From assembly GCF_009690905.1 (NCBI RefSeq), contig NZ_VOSW01000038.1:1-64000 (forward strand): a stretch of DNA of 64,000 nucleotides. The letters are read 5' to 3'. Positions 18,512-27,276 of this stretch are shown here, one piece after another. Source of the DNA: Paraburkholderia madseniana (GTDB taxonomy: Bacteria; Pseudomonadota; Gammaproteobacteria; Burkholderiales; Burkholderiaceae). Numbering within the stretch: position 1 is the first letter of the stretch; each line of letters begins with the position of its first letter. Under the pieces are notes generated by a model. The model saw only the letters and a program-made list of their open reading frames with translations. It was not told the origin of the DNA and made no database searches. The position numbers were made by a program, and so were the translations under genes.

Positions 18512-18547
18512 ATTGACAAAGTTGTCATCGATGACTTTAATGTCAAT
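18512..18547 (+). promoter_or_regulatory. Promoter embedded in a 36-bp palindromic operator before the aromatic operon
   Basis: The promoter TTGACA (18513-18518), 17 bp, TTTAAT (18536-18541) points to the hydroxylase gene. It sits in a 36-bp imperfect palindrome with outer arms ATTGACA/TGTCAAT and a perfect 12-bp core GTCATCGATGAC (18524-18535), all on one centre; 13 of 18 base pairs match. The TetR gene starts 50 bp to the left. The arrangement fits autoregulation and repression of the catabolic operon. Confidence 0.65.
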
Positions 18548-18595
18548 AAGGCGCATGGTTGACGCCCGACAAACAAATAGACAGATGGAGTGACA

Positions 18596-20287
18596 GTGGA
18601 GACAGGAGCAATAAACACCACCGGGCCGTCCGGCCTGCAGGACCCGGTTCAGCCGCCGACGCGTGACCTGCCCGAGGCAATAGAGGTGCTGATAGTCGGG
18701 TGTGGCCCGGTCGGTGCGGCGACCGCCAATCTGCTGGCACGGCACGGTGTGAACGTGATGGTTGTAGACAAGTCGCGTGAAGTATTCATGGCGCCCCGTG
18801 CAATCGCACTGGATAACGAGGCGCTGCGCATCCTTCAGCTTGCGGGCGTTGGCGAGCGCGATTTCGAGACGATCGCCATACCGTACGTCCGCATGAGGTC
18901 GCCCATGCTGGGCCTGTTCGGCAGCGTGAATTCGCTGGGCAGCCTGGATGGCCATCCGAAGCTCGTCACGTTCTACCAGCCGGATCTCGAGCGGTGCCTG
19001 CGCGCCCGGCTCGAGACATATGACTGTGCGCATATTGCGCTGGGTGTCGGACTGAAGGGCTTCACGGAGGAACGGGACCATGTGCTCGCGTCGCTGGACC
19101 TCGGGGACGGGCGCACTCATGAGGTCCGTGCCCGCTATCTGGTCGGCGCGGACGGGGCGAGTTCGCTGGTGAGGCAGCTCATCGGCCAGGAATTCAAAGG
19201 TAAGACGTTCGCCGAGGACTGGTTGATCGTCGATGCCCGCTACGTACCGCGTCCGATCGATCACATCGAATTCATCTGCGATCACCGTCGGCCAATCCCG
19301 CATATGGTCGCGCCTGGCCACCGTGAACGCTGGGAATTCATGCTGCAGCCTGGAGAGCGACGCGAGGAAATGGAATCCGAGACACGCATCCGGGAGTTGC
19401 TCTCTCCATGGGGCAACGTCGAAGAGATGATCATCGAGCGCAAGGCCGTGTATCGCTTCCATGCGCGCACCGTTGACGCATTCAGCAAGGGGCGGGTGTT
19501 CCTCGCGGGCGACGCGGCCCATATCACGCCTCCATTCGTCGGGCAGGGGCTGGTAGCAGGCCTTCGGGACGCCGCCAATCTTTGCTGGAAATTGGCATGG
19601 GTGGTACACGGACGTGCCGACCCAAGGATTCTCGATACCTATGACGAGGAGCGGCGCCCGCATGCAAAGGCAATGATCAACCTTGCAAAATTCATGAGTA
19701 GGCTCGTCATGCCGCGAAGTGGCGCGGTTGCGCTGTTGACTCATGGGTTGATGCGACTTGCGGGACTCGTGCCGCGCCTGCGCGCGCAATTTGAGGAACT
19801 GCAGATCAAGCCGAAGAACGCATTTCGCAGTGGACTGTTCGCCAAGGGCCGCTCGTCGACCAGGCTTGTTCGTGGCGCAGTCATCGCGCAAGGCTGGGTG
19901 AGAGGTTCCGATGGCACCACGTGTCTGAGCGACGACGTGCTCGGGCAGGGTCTCACGCTGATCGGGTTTGGCGTGGATGCGGCGGCTGTGCTAGAGCACG
20001 CGACGGCCGCAGCGTTTGCGCGTGCCGAGGGGCGCGTTGTCCAGATTGCCCATCGGGGGCAACGGCTGCATCTTGCCGCGCTCGACAGTTGGGAAGACCT
20101 TGAAGGCGTATTTCTTCCGGGGCTGGTGCCCGTCGGGTGGGTTGCCGTAGTCCGGCCCGACAAGACGATCGTCCACGACGGTGCGGCCACCGACGTGAAC
20201 CGTATCGTGCGCGAGAGTCTTGCCTTGCTGACGAACCCCGTCGGCGCGCCGGCTATGGAAGCCGAACACGCTATCCGAACCGTTTGA
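18596..20287 (+). CDS. FAD-dependent aromatic hydroxylase (MhpA-like)
   Basis: This 563-residue flavoprotein monooxygenase probably adds a hydroxyl ortho to an existing phenolic OH, making a catechol for ring cleavage. I favour GTG 18596, five bases after GGAG, over GTG 18590, which overlaps the ribosome site. The ADP-binding fingerprint is VGCGPVGAATANLLARHG at about residues 35-53, and the second FAD motif is LAGDAAHITPPFVGQGLVAG near residue 305. Length and motifs match 3-(3-hydroxyphenyl)propanoate hydroxylases (E. coli MhpA, 554 residues). It heads a tight rightward operon with the dioxygenase starting 13 bp later. The real substrate is unknown. Confidence 0.9.
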   Translation: METGAINTTGPSGLQDPVQPPTRDLPEAIEVLIVGCGPVGAATANLLARHGVNVMVVDKSREVFMAPRAIALDNEALRILQLAGVGERDFETIAIPYVRMRSPMLGLFGSVNSLGSLDGHPKLVTFYQPDLERCLRARLETYDCAHIALGVGLKGFTEERDHVLASLDLGDGRTHEVRARYLVGADGASSLVRQLIGQEFKGKTFAEDWLIVDARYVPRPIDHIEFICDHRRPIPHMVAPGHRERWEFMLQPGERREEMESETRIRELLSPWGNVEEMIIERKAVYRFHARTVDAFSKGRVFLAGDAAHITPPFVGQGLVAGLRDAANLCWKLAWVVHGRADPRILDTYDEERRPHAKAMINLAKFMSRLVMPRSGAVALLTHGLMRLAGLVPRLRAQFEELQIKPKNAFRSGLFAKGRSSTRLVRGAVIAQGWVRGSDGTTCLSDDVLGQGLTLIGFGVDAAAVLEHATAAAFARAEGRVVQIAHRGQRLHLAALDSWEDLEGVFLPGLVPVGWVAVVRPDKTIVHDGAATDVNRIVRESLALLTNPVGAPAMEAEHAIRTV

Positions 20288-20300
20288 TTTCCGTTCTGCC

Positions 20301-21371
20301 ATGAAACTGACTACTGTACAGCCGTCCCGTCACCCCGATCCCACGACGAAAGCGTCGGCATTGGCCTATCTGATATTCGACCGGCCAGATCTCGAGAAAG
20401 CCGAGCAATTTCTCAATGACTTCGGGCTCCGAACGGTATCGCGCACTGATGCGCTCGTCCTACTGCGGGGAACGGGTGCTTCGCATTTCTGCTACGTCGT
20501 CCGAAAGGCGCCGAAATCCATGTTCGTCGGCTTCGGGCTACAGGTCGACAACATGGCCGATCTTGATGCGCTTGCAAAAGTGCCCGGCGCCTCTGAGGTC
20601 GAACGGTCGCAGTTGCCAGGCGGCGGCTATACAGTACGACTGACAGATCCTTCTGGCTTTCGCGTCGATGCAATATGGGGCCAGGCGCCAGCTTCGACGC
20701 TATCCCATCGGCCGCCATTGCCGTTCAACTCCGTGGATGCGGCCGTCCGAATTAACGGGACGCAGCGACCGCCCGAGTGCGCGCCCGAAGTTATCCGGCT
20801 CGGACATGTCGTGCTCGAACTCGCCGACTACCAGGAAACCTGCGCATGGTATACGCGGCATTTTGGATTCATCCCGAGCGATGTGCAGGTACTTCCCGAT
20901 GGCTCGCCGGTCGTCGCGTTCATGCGGCTCGATCTCGGCGACAAGCCGGCCGATCACCATACGCTCGCGCTTGCACAAGGCTTCGTGCCCATCTACAGCC
21001 ATAGTGCCTACGAAGTCGTGGATGCCGACGCGGTCGGCATGGGCCAGCGCGTCCTGCGCGAGAAGGGCTGGACGCACGCTTGGGGAATTGGCCGTCATAT
21101 CCTGGGCAGCCAGATCTTCGACTACTGGCAGGACCCGTGGGGCGACAAGCATGAGCACTATTGCGACGGCGATCTCTTTACGGCCGATGCGCCGACCGGT
21201 GTTCATGCCGTGAGCCGTGAGGCGATGGCGCAATGGGGACCGACAATGCCGCGCAGTTTCACAAAACCCAGATTCACGCTTTCGAGCATCGTGGCGCTCT
21301 TCAGGAACCTGCGCCGCAGCCCCGACCTGACTCTGAGCAAGCTGCGGATGCTGGCAAAGCTTTTCGCTTGA
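20301..21371 (+). CDS. Type I extradiol ring-cleavage dioxygenase (VOC fold)
   Basis: This 356-residue protein consists of two glyoxalase/VOC modules, at about residues 18-128 and 165-290. The iron ligands of type I extradiol dioxygenases are present with the expected spacing: H169 (RLGHVVLEL), H234 (IYSHSAYEV) and E285 (GDKHEHYCD), compare 146, 210 and 260 in BphC. It should cleave the catechol made by the upstream hydroxylase at the meta position. The MhpB enzyme that usually accompanies MhpA belongs to the unrelated LigB fold, so this is a different combination. It is followed 34 bp later by the FAH gene in the same operon. Confidence 0.88.
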   Translation: MKLTTVQPSRHPDPTTKASALAYLIFDRPDLEKAEQFLNDFGLRTVSRTDALVLLRGTGASHFCYVVRKAPKSMFVGFGLQVDNMADLDALAKVPGASEVERSQLPGGGYTVRLTDPSGFRVDAIWGQAPASTLSHRPPLPFNSVDAAVRINGTQRPPECAPEVIRLGHVVLELADYQETCAWYTRHFGFIPSDVQVLPDGSPVVAFMRLDLGDKPADHHTLALAQGFVPIYSHSAYEVVDADAVGMGQRVLREKGWTHAWGIGRHILGSQIFDYWQDPWGDKHEHYCDGDLFTADAPTGVHAVSREAMAQWGPTMPRSFTKPRFTLSSIVALFRNLRRSPDLTLSKLRMLAKLFA

Positions 21372-21405
21372 ACCAACCCCTTCCATAGAATCCGGAGATC
21401 GATAA

Positions 21406-22362
21406 ATGGCACTTCACGTTCTGCATTACCTGCACCATGGCCGCGCCCAGTGGGGTGTGGTCGCTAATGGCACTATCACGCCGATTCCCGGCGAGTTCAA
21501 GACGACCGCCGAGTTTATCGAGGCCAATCCGGTCGAACGGCTGTTCGTGCTGAGCGGTCCGACGATTCCCGAATCGGAAGTGCAATGGTTGTCGCCCGTG
21601 ACCGCCAATCAGCAGTTCATTTGCCAGGGCGCGAATTATCGCCAGCATATGATCGAGTCCGGCATGGACCCGGATGTGAAGAAATTCAATATGATCTTCA
21701 CGAAGGCAACAAGCTGCATCGTTCCGGCCGACTCGCCCGTGGTTAAGCCAAACGAGGTGCAGTTCCTCGACTACGAGATCGAACTCGGTCTTGTCCTCAA
21801 ACGCGACATTACGTCGCGCGAAACTGTCACTGACGGGAACCTGCATGACTACATCGCGGGCGCCGTGATCGTCAACGACTATTCCGCGCGCGATATCCAG
21901 ATTCCACAGATGCAGTTCTACAAGGGCAAGAGCTATCGCACTTTTGGCCCTGTCGGCCCTTACCTTTGCCTCCTGGAGAAACAGGATATTCCAAAGCTGA
22001 AGGAGCTCGTGCTGACGCTGACGGTAAACGGAACTGTCCGCCAGAATGACTCCACGGCGGGCCTCGTCTACGGCCCGGCGGAGACCTTGACGGAGCTTTC
22101 CGCCCTACACGACCTGCGCGCCGGGGACCTGCTCGCGACCGGCACGCCCTCCGGTTGTGCGCTGACTATTCCGTCACCCGAAAAGCAGCGCGCCGCGGCG
22201 CAACTGCCTGAGGCGGAAAAGTGGCGGCTTTTCCTGAAGATGCAGGAGGAAAGGCCTCAGTATCTGCGCGTGGGTGACGTCGTGGAGGCGCATATCGCCA
22301 GCCATGACCGCTCGATCGATCTGGGCGTACAGCACAACGTCGTTATGGAACAGGCGGCATGA
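21406..22362 (+). CDS. FAH-family hydrolase of the meta-cleavage operon
   Basis: This 318-residue FAH-superfamily enzyme has metal ligands E124 and E126 (LDYEIELGL) and D158 (VNDYSARD). In this operon it occupies the place where an alpha/beta-hydrolase (MhpC type) normally cleaves the ring-fission product, so it may hydrolyse the vinylogous 1,5-diketone or process the resulting oxo acid. It overlaps the acyl-CoA synthetase gene by 4 bp (ATGA). It is a distant relative of the FAH genes at 6816-7742 and 45156-45857, not a recent copy. Confidence 0.88.
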   Translation: MALHVLHYLHHGRAQWGVVANGTITPIPGEFKTTAEFIEANPVERLFVLSGPTIPESEVQWLSPVTANQQFICQGANYRQHMIESGMDPDVKKFNMIFTKATSCIVPADSPVVKPNEVQFLDYEIELGLVLKRDITSRETVTDGNLHDYIAGAVIVNDYSARDIQIPQMQFYKGKSYRTFGPVGPYLCLLEKQDIPKLKELVLTLTVNGTVRQNDSTAGLVYGPAETLTELSALHDLRAGDLLATGTPSGCALTIPSPEKQRAAAQLPEAEKWRLFLKMQEERPQYLRVGDVVEAHIASHDRSIDLGVQHNVVMEQAA

Positions 22363-24365
22363 AAGGCGTCGCAAACGTACACGATGTCCTTGCCATTGAA
22401 ACGCAGGGGCAACTGGCGGATCTTCCGTCGAGTACCTACGAGATGATCTGCCGGGGCGCCGCCATCAATCCAGTGGCACCCGCACTTTCGTTCTTTGCAA
22501 CGGCCGACGACCACCGGAACGCTGAGTGCTGGACGTATGGTGAACTCGTGCGCGATGTCACGCGAACCGCAAACATGTTTGCGCGCCTTGGAGTACACCG
22601 CGACTCGGTTGTCGCATACGTTCTGCCCAACCTCCCTGAAACGCACTTGGTGATCTGGGGCGGGGAAGCCGCCGGGATTGTCTGCGCGATCAATCCGCTG
22701 CTTGAGGGCGAAGCCATCGGCGAACTGCTGAACGCCTCAGGTGCGAGCGTGCTCGTGACCCTGGCACCGTTGCCCGGAACTGACCTCTGGCAAAAGGTGC
22801 AAGCGGTGTTGCGCAAGGTGCCTTCCCTTCAGCATCTGGTGCTCGTGAATCCGGCCGACCGCATGCCGGGTGAAAAGGGATTTGCGGCCCGGATGCTTCA
22901 ACGTGGCGAGTCTTCGAAACTGCATGGGCCTGGCGGCGTTCACGGTGCCGTTCCTGCGCATGTCGGCATCCACGATTTCAGCACCGCCATCGCGGGGGAG
23001 TCCGGGGTGGCGCTCAGCAGCACGCGTCGACTGAGCATGGATGATGTGTCGTCGTTCTTTTGCACGGGCGGTACCACCGGGCTGCCGAAGATTGCGGTTC
23101 GACGGCACGGCAACGAAGTGGCCAATGCGTGGAACGCGGGTCAATTCTTCGGCGAAAGCATTGGTCCGGGAAAAGCGATTTTTTGCGGACTGCCGCTTTT
23201 CCACGTGAACGCCGTGATGGTGACAGGTCTGCTGGCGTTCTCGCGTGGTGCCCACGTCGTGCTCGGCACACCGCAAGGCTATCGGGGCGAAGGCGTTGTA
23301 AAGCGTTTCTGGGAAATTGTCGAGCATTACCGCATCAACTTCTTCAGCGCTGTCCCGACACTCTACGGATCGCTGCTGGACGTTCCAGTTGGCGAGCACG
23401 ATATCAGCTCGCTCGAGTATGGACTGTGTGGCGCCGCCCCCATGCCGGTGGAATTACTTCGCACTTTCCAGGATCGTACAGGAATAAGAATCCTTGAGGG
23501 CTACGGCCTCACGGAAGGTACCTGCGTTAGCAGCGTGAACCCTCCGCTTGGCGAGCGCAGGGTCGGTTCGATTGGTCTTCGTCTGCCCGGTCAGGCAATG
23601 AAAGCAGTGGTGGTCGATGAAACCGGCCGGTATGTACGAGATTGCGTTGCGGATGAGGTCGGCCAGCTGGTTATCTCCGGGCCAAACGTGTTCGTTGGCT
23701 ATACCCGGCCGGAGCAGAATAGTGGCATCTGGATGGAAAGTGGTGACGGCGGCCGCTGGCTCAATACCGGAGATCTCGGACGGTGCGACCCCGACGGTTA
23801 CTTCTGGCTCACCGGCCGGCAGAAGGAGTTGATTATCCGGGGCGGACACAACATCGACCCTGCGGCAATCGAAGAACCACTGCATCGCCATCCCGCAGTC
23901 CAGATCGCGGCAGCCGTAGGCCGTCCCGATATGCACGCGGGCGAGTTGCCGGTTGCCTATGTCCAGCTAAAGCCGGGCACAACGGCAACGGAAGCGGAAT
24001 TGGCCGAGTTTCTGCGTCACGAGATCAACGAACGCGCCGCGTTGCCAAAGGGGATACGGATCGTGGATGCGATGCCGCTGACGGGCGTCGGCAAGATCTT
24101 CAAGCCCGCGCTAAAACGCCGCGAAATGGCAGACGCCCTGGAGTCGGCCCTCGTAGAGGCTGGCGTCGAGGATGCAACCGTTAGCCTCATTGATGACATC
24201 TCGCGTGGAATTTCACTTCACGTCGAACTTGGCGACCCCGCGTTCGAAGCATTGGCGACTTCCGCGCTCGGACGCTTTCCGTTCGCATTTTCGATCTCGG
24301 CCGCCGCGAGGCCAGCACGGGCGGAGCAACCGACGGGGACGGACCCGGCAGCAACAGATGCGTAG
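22359..24365 (+). CDS. Acyl-CoA synthetase (AMP-forming), long form
   Basis: This 668-residue adenylate-forming ligase has the P-loop-like motif FFCTGGTTGLPK at about residues 230-241, the A5 motif GYGLTEGT, and the A7/A8 region LNTGDLGRCDPDGYFWLTGRQKELIIRGG. The catalytic lysine region GKIFKPALK follows near residue 585. About 75 extra C-terminal residues without an obvious domain follow the usual end. It starts inside the FAH stop codon. A CoA ligase in a meta-cleavage operon suggests the released acid is activated for beta-oxidation, so the starting aromatic may carry an alkyl or acyl side chain. Confidence 0.9.
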   Translation: MKGVANVHDVLAIETQGQLADLPSSTYEMICRGAAINPVAPALSFFATADDHRNAECWTYGELVRDVTRTANMFARLGVHRDSVVAYVLPNLPETHLVIWGGEAAGIVCAINPLLEGEAIGELLNASGASVLVTLAPLPGTDLWQKVQAVLRKVPSLQHLVLVNPADRMPGEKGFAARMLQRGESSKLHGPGGVHGAVPAHVGIHDFSTAIAGESGVALSSTRRLSMDDVSSFFCTGGTTGLPKIAVRRHGNEVANAWNAGQFFGESIGPGKAIFCGLPLFHVNAVMVTGLLAFSRGAHVVLGTPQGYRGEGVVKRFWEIVEHYRINFFSAVPTLYGSLLDVPVGEHDISSLEYGLCGAAPMPVELLRTFQDRTGIRILEGYGLTEGTCVSSVNPPLGERRVGSIGLRLPGQAMKAVVVDETGRYVRDCVADEVGQLVISGPNVFVGYTRPEQNSGIWMESGDGGRWLNTGDLGRCDPDGYFWLTGRQKELIIRGGHNIDPAAIEEPLHRHPAVQIAAAVGRPDMHAGELPVAYVQLKPGTTATEAELAEFLRHEINERAALPKGIRIVDAMPLTGVGKIFKPALKRREMADALESALVEAGVEDATVSLIDDISRGISLHVELGDPAFEALATSALGRFPFAFSISAAARPARAEQPTGTDPAATDA

Positions 24366-24521
24366 GGCAGGCCAACGTGACACGAGCCACGACCTCAAAG
24401 GGACGTGTTCGGTCGTGCGACCGGATTAGAGGTTGATCGGAAGTACCCGGCGCGATGCCACGTTGAAATGTCTGTCAGTGTATTAAATTTAGTATACCTA
24501 TTCGTTTGGAAGGGAAAGAGG

Positions 24522-24761
24522 ATGAGTATTGCATCGGAAAGGTCTTTGCGTTCGCAGGTTGAAAAATGGCTCGGGCCGACTTTCTCGACGCCGGTTCGGG
24601 TTACCCGATTCAGCCGCGCGCGCTCGAATCAGAAACCGTGCGTGCGTATCGAGCTACTGCTACCGACAGGCCCGCTTGGATTTTTTTTCTTCCGGCACCG
24701 CGACGGTACGTGGTGCGTGTTCCCGCCCGAGACGGAACGCCTGGCAATGCACTCTTACTAG
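24522..24761 (+). CDS. Small hypothetical protein, 79 residues
   Basis: The ATG at 24522 follows an AAGGGAAAGAGG ribosome site. The product reads MSIASERSLRSQVEKWLGP, then VRVTRFSRARSN and a strand-rich C-terminus (GFFFFRHRDGTWCVFPP). It resembles small uncharacterised proteins I recall from Burkholderia genomes, but I cannot name a family. It lies between the acyl-CoA synthetase and OmpW genes in the same direction, with 156 bp upstream. Its compact sense-making sequence argues for a real gene, with moderate confidence. Confidence 0.5.
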   Translation: MSIASERSLRSQVEKWLGPTFSTPVRVTRFSRARSNQKPCVRIELLLPTGPLGFFFFRHRDGTWCVFPPETERLAMHSY

Positions 24762-24887
24762 AGTGCAGGGCGATGGGAGTAGGCGGGGGTGTAGCTATGC
24801 GAAAGGCGGACAACAATCAATTTAGCAGTTCGAACAGAAATACGCTGATTCACAAAAATTTCCAGACAAAGAGACAGGAGAAGAGGC

Positions 24888-25628
24888 ATGAGGAATTACA
24901 AACGCGCGATCAGTTCGGTCGGTATGGCGGCTTGCATCTGCTCGGCTGGGCTTATCGACAATGCCGATGCGCAGTCGGCCGGAAGCATAACGCTGTCGAC
25001 AGGATGGCTTCACATTGCGCCGCAGGGTGACGCAACGCCACTAACCGTGGAAAGCATTGGCGGGGTAGCAGTGAATCAGCAGCTATCTGGTAGCGGAGCG
25101 CATGCGAGTTCAACCGATACGGTGGGAATTACCACTGAGTACTACGTCACGGACAACATGGGTGTCGCCTTGCTTTTTGGACTACCAATGAAGGTGAATC
25201 TGATTGGCGACGGGACGCTGCAGAAGTATGGCAAGCTCGGCACAACAAGGCCCATGCCGCCCGCCATCGAACTTCGATACCACCTGTTTTCAGCCGAATC
25301 GAAATTCCGTCCGTTCATAGGGCTCGGCGTGAACTATACGTGGTTCACCCAGGTTCGGACAACCAATAGCCAGTTTGTCACTGATAGCCTTGGTCCAGGC
25401 GGCTCGGCACGTGCGACACTCAGTTCATCGTGGAATCCTGTATTCGAGGTCGGGGCAAATTACGCGATTACAAAACACTGGTCGGTCGGAACCTCTCTTG
25501 GCTACGTCCCGGTGAAAACCCACCTTACGTTATACGGGCAGACCGCAACGGGAACGCAGATCGTTTCCAAATCCACGCTCCGGCTCAATCCGCTTAACGT
25601 CTTCCTGAACGTCGCCTATACGTTCTAG
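24888..25628 (+). CDS. ompW: OmpW-family outer-membrane protein
   Basis: This 246-residue protein has a signal peptide ending around NADAQS (residue 30), then the pattern of an eight-stranded barrel: GSITLSTGWLHIAPQ, ITTEYYVTDNMGVALLFG, AIELRYHLFSAESKFRPFIGLGVNYTWF, and the closing strand LNPLNVFLNVAYTF with C-terminal phenylalanine. The start follows AGGAGAAGAGGC. OmpW-type barrels admit small hydrophobic molecules and often lie beside alkane or aromatic catabolic genes. Here it ends the aromatic module and may carry the substrate in, opposite in effect to the RND pump. Confidence 0.9.
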   Translation: MRNYKRAISSVGMAACICSAGLIDNADAQSAGSITLSTGWLHIAPQGDATPLTVESIGGVAVNQQLSGSGAHASSTDTVGITTEYYVTDNMGVALLFGLPMKVNLIGDGTLQKYGKLGTTRPMPPAIELRYHLFSAESKFRPFIGLGVNYTWFTQVRTTNSQFVTDSLGPGGSARATLSSSWNPVFEVGANYAITKHWSVGTSLGYVPVKTHLTLYGQTATGTQIVSKSTLRLNPLNVFLNVAYTF

Positions 25629-25760
25629 CGCGTACAGATCGTCGATGCGCCAATCGAGGGGTTTGAACGCTCTTCAGGGACAGAGGCAAGCAAAATGTTT
25701 TCTGCTGCGTACTTGCGCCCGGTAGACTCTATTTTTCAGAAAGCTCGACCGTGATTTCAG

Positions 25761-25850
25761 GTGTCTCGCCTATTGCAGCGCTTGAGTGAGATTCGTGGAT
25801 TGCCTGCTTCTATCACCGTTGATAACGATCCGAAGTTTGCCGGCAGGTTT
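25761..25850 (+). mobile_element. Remnant of an IS3-family transposase (rve domain)
   Basis: One frame reads VSRLLQRLSEIRGLPASITVDNDPKFAGR. This matches the integrase-core stretch of IS3-group OrfB proteins, where an IRG-P-x-x-I-x-V-DNGPEF-type sequence carries the second catalytic aspartate. Only about 30 residues survive, without start or terminal repeats. The rest of 25629-26235 holds no gene that I can support. Confidence 0.5.
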
Positions 25851-26235
25851 GCATGCCGTTCCCGGCTGGTGCGGGAGTTCATGCGGGGTAGATCATGACC
25901 GGGTGCCATCCGGCAGCGCACGGAACGAAGAGCTTGTAATCACGAGAAGGAGCAGGGATGTTCAGCTTTCTGTCCACCCGATGAAGTACGAGCTGGGGCT
26001 GGCCACTGCGTTGGGCCCACGCGGTTGCAGCACGTGCTGCCATGCTTTCCGGACGAAGGCGTAGCCGGAGTTGAGATTATGGCTTCTGCAGGCTCTGCCA
26101 GGATTTCATAAAATCGTGGTGCGGTGCCCCCACTATGGCTGCCAGTCAGGGCGGCTGCTCGGACGAACGGCAGAGATGTCAGGCTGGCTGCGAACGGAAC
26201 GGCCACACCGTAGCGACCGTTCTTCATTCGTATGA

Positions 26236-27249
26236 TCAGAGAGCGGGGGCAACCTCATCGGGCGTCGGCGCATGCGCGGCAATCAAATTCGCGGACTTCA
26301 ACTGCTGCCAAAATGCTGCGGGAATGGGAGCGGTTATCAGTGTTTGATTTTCGACGATGCGAGACGGACGGCTGGCGCCGGGGATGATGCCGGCGACCGC
26401 CGGATGGGCAAGTGAGAACTGCAACGCTGCCGCGCGAATGTCCACACCGAATCGGGCGCATACCTCTTTAATGCGCGCTACACGATCGATCATCGCTTGT
26501 GGCGCCAACTGATATTCGAAGTGAGTGCCACCCGCCAGCAAGCCGGAATTGTACGGGCCGCCGACGACGATGCCGAGGTTGCGTGTCTCGCAGGCGGGTA
26601 ATAGCTTGCGCAGCGCCGCTTCATGGTCCAGTAGCGTATATCTGCCCGCGATCAGGAAACCGTCCGGATCGGCGCGCTCCAATGCGAGTTCACACGGCTC
26701 CACTCGATTCACACCGAGCCCCCATCCTTTGATGGCGCCTTCGTCACGGAGGCGTGTCAGCGCTTTTGCGGCGCCGGACATCGCTTCCTCGAATACCGCG
26801 CGCCAGTTGTCGCCATGAAAATCGACAGCGGGATCGTGAATCCACACGTAATCGAGCCGGTCGGTGCGCAGCCGCTTCAGGCTTGCTTCGATCGAACGCA
26901 AAGTACCTTCTTCCGTGTAGTCGTAGACGATCTTGTTAGGGAGTCCATACTCGAACAATCCGCCTTTCTCACCTAGATCGCGCTCTGCGGTTGATTCGTG
27001 TTCGTCGAGAATGAGGCGGCCAACCTTTGTGCCGAGCACATATTGGTCTCTTGGATGGGCCGCGAGCGCTTCGCCGAGCCTCAGTTCAGCAAGACCCGCG
27101 CCGTAGAGCGGCGCGGCGTCGAAGTAACGGATACCGCTTTGCCACACCGCGTCGACGGTGGCGAGCGCTTCGTCGTCGGGAATCGCGCGGTACATGTTAC
27201 CAAGCGGCGCAGTGCCGAATCCGATACGGGATGGAATAGTGATTCGCAT
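26236..27249 (-). CDS. Aldo/keto reductase (D-threo-aldose/L-fucose dehydrogenase-like)
   Basis: This 337-residue NAD(P)-dependent oxidoreductase has a TIM-barrel AKR fold. The catalytic tetrad is D44, Y49, K75 and H138 (YFDAAPLYG, LGTKVG, DYVWIHDP). The C-terminal cofactor segment is seen in IIPGASRPSRIVENQ. The form is that of the pyridoxal 4-dehydrogenase, L-fucose and D-threo-aldose dehydrogenase branch, which oxidises aldoses to lactones. It lies 27 bp downstream of the truncated dkgB and probably shares its promoter and LysR control. It could feed sugar lactones to the cluster that follows. Confidence 0.9.
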   Translation of the reverse strand: MRITIPSRIGFGTAPLGNMYRAIPDDEALATVDAVWQSGIRYFDAAPLYGAGLAELRLGEALAAHPRDQYVLGTKVGRLILDEHESTAERDLGEKGGLFEYGLPNKIVYDYTEEGTLRSIEASLKRLRTDRLDYVWIHDPAVDFHGDNWRAVFEEAMSGAAKALTRLRDEGAIKGWGLGVNRVEPCELALERADPDGFLIAGRYTLLDHEAALRKLLPACETRNLGIVVGGPYNSGLLAGGTHFEYQLAPQAMIDRVARIKEVCARFGVDIRAAALQFSLAHPAVAGIIPGASRPSRIVENQTLITAPIPAAFWQQLKSANLIAAHAPTPDEVAPAL

Positions 27250-27276
27250 AGGTAGCCTTGAACGATCGTAAAAATC

